From: Saprospiraceae bacterium
GTDB taxonomy: Bacteria; Bacteroidota; Bacteroidia; Chitinophagales; Saprospiraceae
Assembly: GCA_007128085.1 (NCBI GenBank)
Contig: SKYC01000145.1
Coordinates: forward strand, 1-7,968
DNA length: 7,968 bases
Direction of reading: 5' to 3'
The position numbers were made by a program, and so were the translations under genes. The notes beneath the pieces were generated by a model, which was not told the DNA's origin, did no database searches, and saw only the letters and a list, made by a program, of their open reading frames with translations. This document shows, in pieces, positions 6,590 through 7,968 of this stretch. Every line of letters starts with the position of its first letter. Within the stretch, counting starts at the first letter, position 1.

Positions 6590-7837
6590 TTAATGATGTG
6601 CTTCTTCAGTTGCGGCACCCAAATAGGATGCTGTTAATATAGTAAATACAAATGCTTGAACGAGAGCGATTATCAATTCGATCGCCATCATAAATATCGT
6701 CAATGGAATGGCCATAACCAGTCCTGAAAGGGACCCCGTTAAGTTGGTTCCAGAATCTCCAAAAATAAATATTAAGCTTACAAATGCGACTATCACGATG
6801 TGTCCTGCAGTAATGCTCGCAGACAAACGCAACATCAGCGTGATCGGCTTAATAAACATCCCGATAAACTCTACCGGGGTTAAAATAAATTTCACAGGAA
6901 CCGGAACCCCCGGCATCCAAAAAATATGTTGCCAATAATGTTTGTTGCCTACAAAGTTTACAGCGAAAAAGGTAAATAGAGCCAAAACCATAGTCACAGC
7001 CAGATTTCCGGTAACGTTAGCACTGCCCGGGAAAAAAGGAATTTGACCGAACAGGTTTAAAGCGAGAATAAAAAAGAAAATACAAAGGAGGAATGGGAGA
7101 AAACGATCGTACTTTTCACCCAAAAATGGCCGGGCGACATCATCCTGAATAAAGACAATGATGGTTTCCATGAAATTCTGAAAACCCTTGGGCGCCATCC
7201 CTTCACGTCTTCGATATGCTTTAGCTACCGATAGGAATACCCATGATAGAAAAACAAAAATCAACAACATGGAAAAAACATTCTTAGTGATGGAGAAGTC
7301 GTAATACGAAGTAATGGATCCTCCGAAAAAACATCCATCTATGGTACTTTTCCACTCCAATTGGTATTCCTGTCCCTGATACTGTACAAAAAGAGTGGGT
7401 ACCACATCTCCACACCTGTTTTCTGCTTCTCTCTTGGTAAAACCATCTATAGCCACTCTTCCCGAGGGGAAATTTTCGGCATCCTTAACGCGGTAAATAC
7501 TGCCGTGATTCAACACATATTTATCAATAGCTATCGTACCGTTCCCGTAGGTCTCGGGATTGAATTGTCTGGTTGACCTGAGAAGGGTCCAACCTTCTCC
7601 TGGAGCATATAACATCACCGGCAAATGAAAATACCAATCCCCTCCAATGTGAAATGCATTGGCATCCACTATGTGCCCAATGGCCTTTTCTCCGGCATCA
7701 AATTCCGCTTCGAAGGGCTCGATCGGCAAACCAACTTCTTCCTGATCATCCGTCTGAACTCCGGCTGCAAACAATGCATTACTCAAGGAAGAAAGAGCAA
7801 TTACAACGCTAAAAGTGAAAAGGAAAAATCCCCTCAT
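6590..7837 (-). CDS. atpB: ATP synthase Fo a subunit with N-terminal extracytoplasmic domain
   Basis: This is the membrane stator that supplies the two proton half-channels beside the c-ring. At 415 residues it is much longer than the roughly 270 of Escherichia coli. The extra length is an N-terminal signal peptide (residues 1-25, ending LFAA) and a periplasmic domain of about 160 residues (26-186) that contains two cysteines, C142 and C169. The conserved core begins at YYDFSITKNVFSM, followed by about six hydrophobic segments. Landmarks are LNLFGQIPFFPGSANVTGN (260-278), the essential arginine R337 in LMLRLSASITAGH, and ELIIALVQAFVFTILTASYL (387-406) with E387 and Q394; the protein ends in two His. 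The motif after R337 reads LSAS where LFAN is usual. A signal-bearing extended a subunit is typical of Bacteroidota. It is the first gene of the operon, with the -7-like promoter element 37 bases before its start. Confidence 0.96.
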   Translation of the reverse strand: MRGFFLFTFSVVIALSSLSNALFAAGVQTDDQEEVGLPIEPFEAEFDAGEKAIGHIVDANAFHIGGDWYFHLPVMLYAPGEGWTLLRSTRQFNPETYGNGTIAIDKYVLNHGSIYRVKDAENFPSGRVAIDGFTKREAENRCGDVVPTLFVQYQGQEYQLEWKSTIDGCFFGGSITSYYDFSITKNVFSMLLIFVFLSWVFLSVAKAYRRREGMAPKGFQNFMETIIVFIQDDVARPFLGEKYDRFLPFLLCIFFFILALNLFGQIPFFPGSANVTGNLAVTMVLALFTFFAVNFVGNKHYWQHIFWMPGVPVPVKFILTPVEFIGMFIKPITLMLRLSASITAGHIVIVAFVSLIFIFGDSGTNLTGSLSGLVMAIPLTIFMMAIELIIALVQAFVFTILTASYLGAATEEAHH

Positions 7838-7873
7838 CGATTTGTTTTTTCATTATGGTTTCAAAAATCGCTG

Positions 7874-7881
7874 CAAAGGTA
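7874..7881 (-). promoter_or_regulatory. Bacteroidota-type -7 promoter element for the atp operon
   Basis: The minus strand reads TACCTTTG, an exact match to the Bacteroidota -7 consensus TAnnTTTG. It lies in an AT-rich non-coding stretch 37 bases before the atpB start. A T-rich segment lies where the -33 element should be (about 7900-7910 on the minus strand), but no good TTTG match is seen there. Transcription would start near 7867, giving a leader of about 30 bases. It is the only consensus-like promoter I find upstream of the operon in this window. An additional promoter beyond 7968 is possible. Confidence 0.6.
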
Positions 7882-7968
7882 TGATTTAAAAATTATATTC
7901 CATTAAAAAATATTGAAATTCGGAAAAGGTTTTTTGTCGGCCCTATACACCTCTCTTTATATCCGCTC

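Noticed and set aside
7809..7853. A 14-codon frame on the minus strand (MKKQIDEGIFPFHF) overlapping the atpB start in another frame
   Set aside because: Its ATG with following A run looks attractive, but it is very short and has no regulatory peptide features; the A run is more likely the AT-rich initiation region of atpB.
7945..7968. Possible C-terminal tail of an upstream minus-strand gene (frame reading ADIKRGV then stop)
   Set aside because: Only seven codons are visible, so coding cannot be separated from chance.

Overview
The window reads as chromosomal DNA of a member of the Bacteroidota. Three things point there: the split ATP synthase cluster (a-c-b-delta-alpha-gamma without beta and epsilon), an a subunit with a signal peptide and a long extracytoplasmic N-terminal domain, and an operon promoter whose -7 element reads TACCTTTG (family consensus TAnnTTTG), with no clear Shine-Dalgarno sequences before any gene. 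A Saprospiria- or Cytophagia-like host is possible, but I cannot place it below phylum.

Left part (1-2553, plus strand): the window opens inside an erythromycin esterase-family gene, of which only the last 121 residues are present. After 87 bases comes a gene for a secreted protein of about 699 residues. It has a signal peptide, a ComEA-like helix-hairpin-helix region and a long beta-strand-rich tail ending in Phe, as expected for an outer-membrane barrel. Its function is unknown.

Right part (2609-7837, minus strand): a tightly packed ATP synthase operon is transcribed leftwards in the order atpB, atpE, atpF, atpH, atpA, atpG, from a promoter near 7874-7881. Together these encode the whole membrane sector (a, c, b), the delta stalk protein, the alpha subunit and the gamma rotor shaft. 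The catalytic beta subunit (atpD) and epsilon (atpC) are absent and must be encoded elsewhere. The operon ends tail to tail with the helix-hairpin-helix gene, with 55 bases between the stop codons and no convincing terminator there.

The most notable non-coding signal is a strong intrinsic-terminator-like hairpin with an eight-T tail between atpE and atpF (6316-6351). It lies inside the operon, exactly where expression would need to drop from the many-copy c subunit to the one- or two-copy subunits that follow. A smaller hairpin follows the atpF stop codon. The a subunit also carries an unusual RLSAS in place of the usual RLFAN around its essential arginine. I see no mobile elements, CRISPR arrays, RNA genes or unknown defence-like system in this window.
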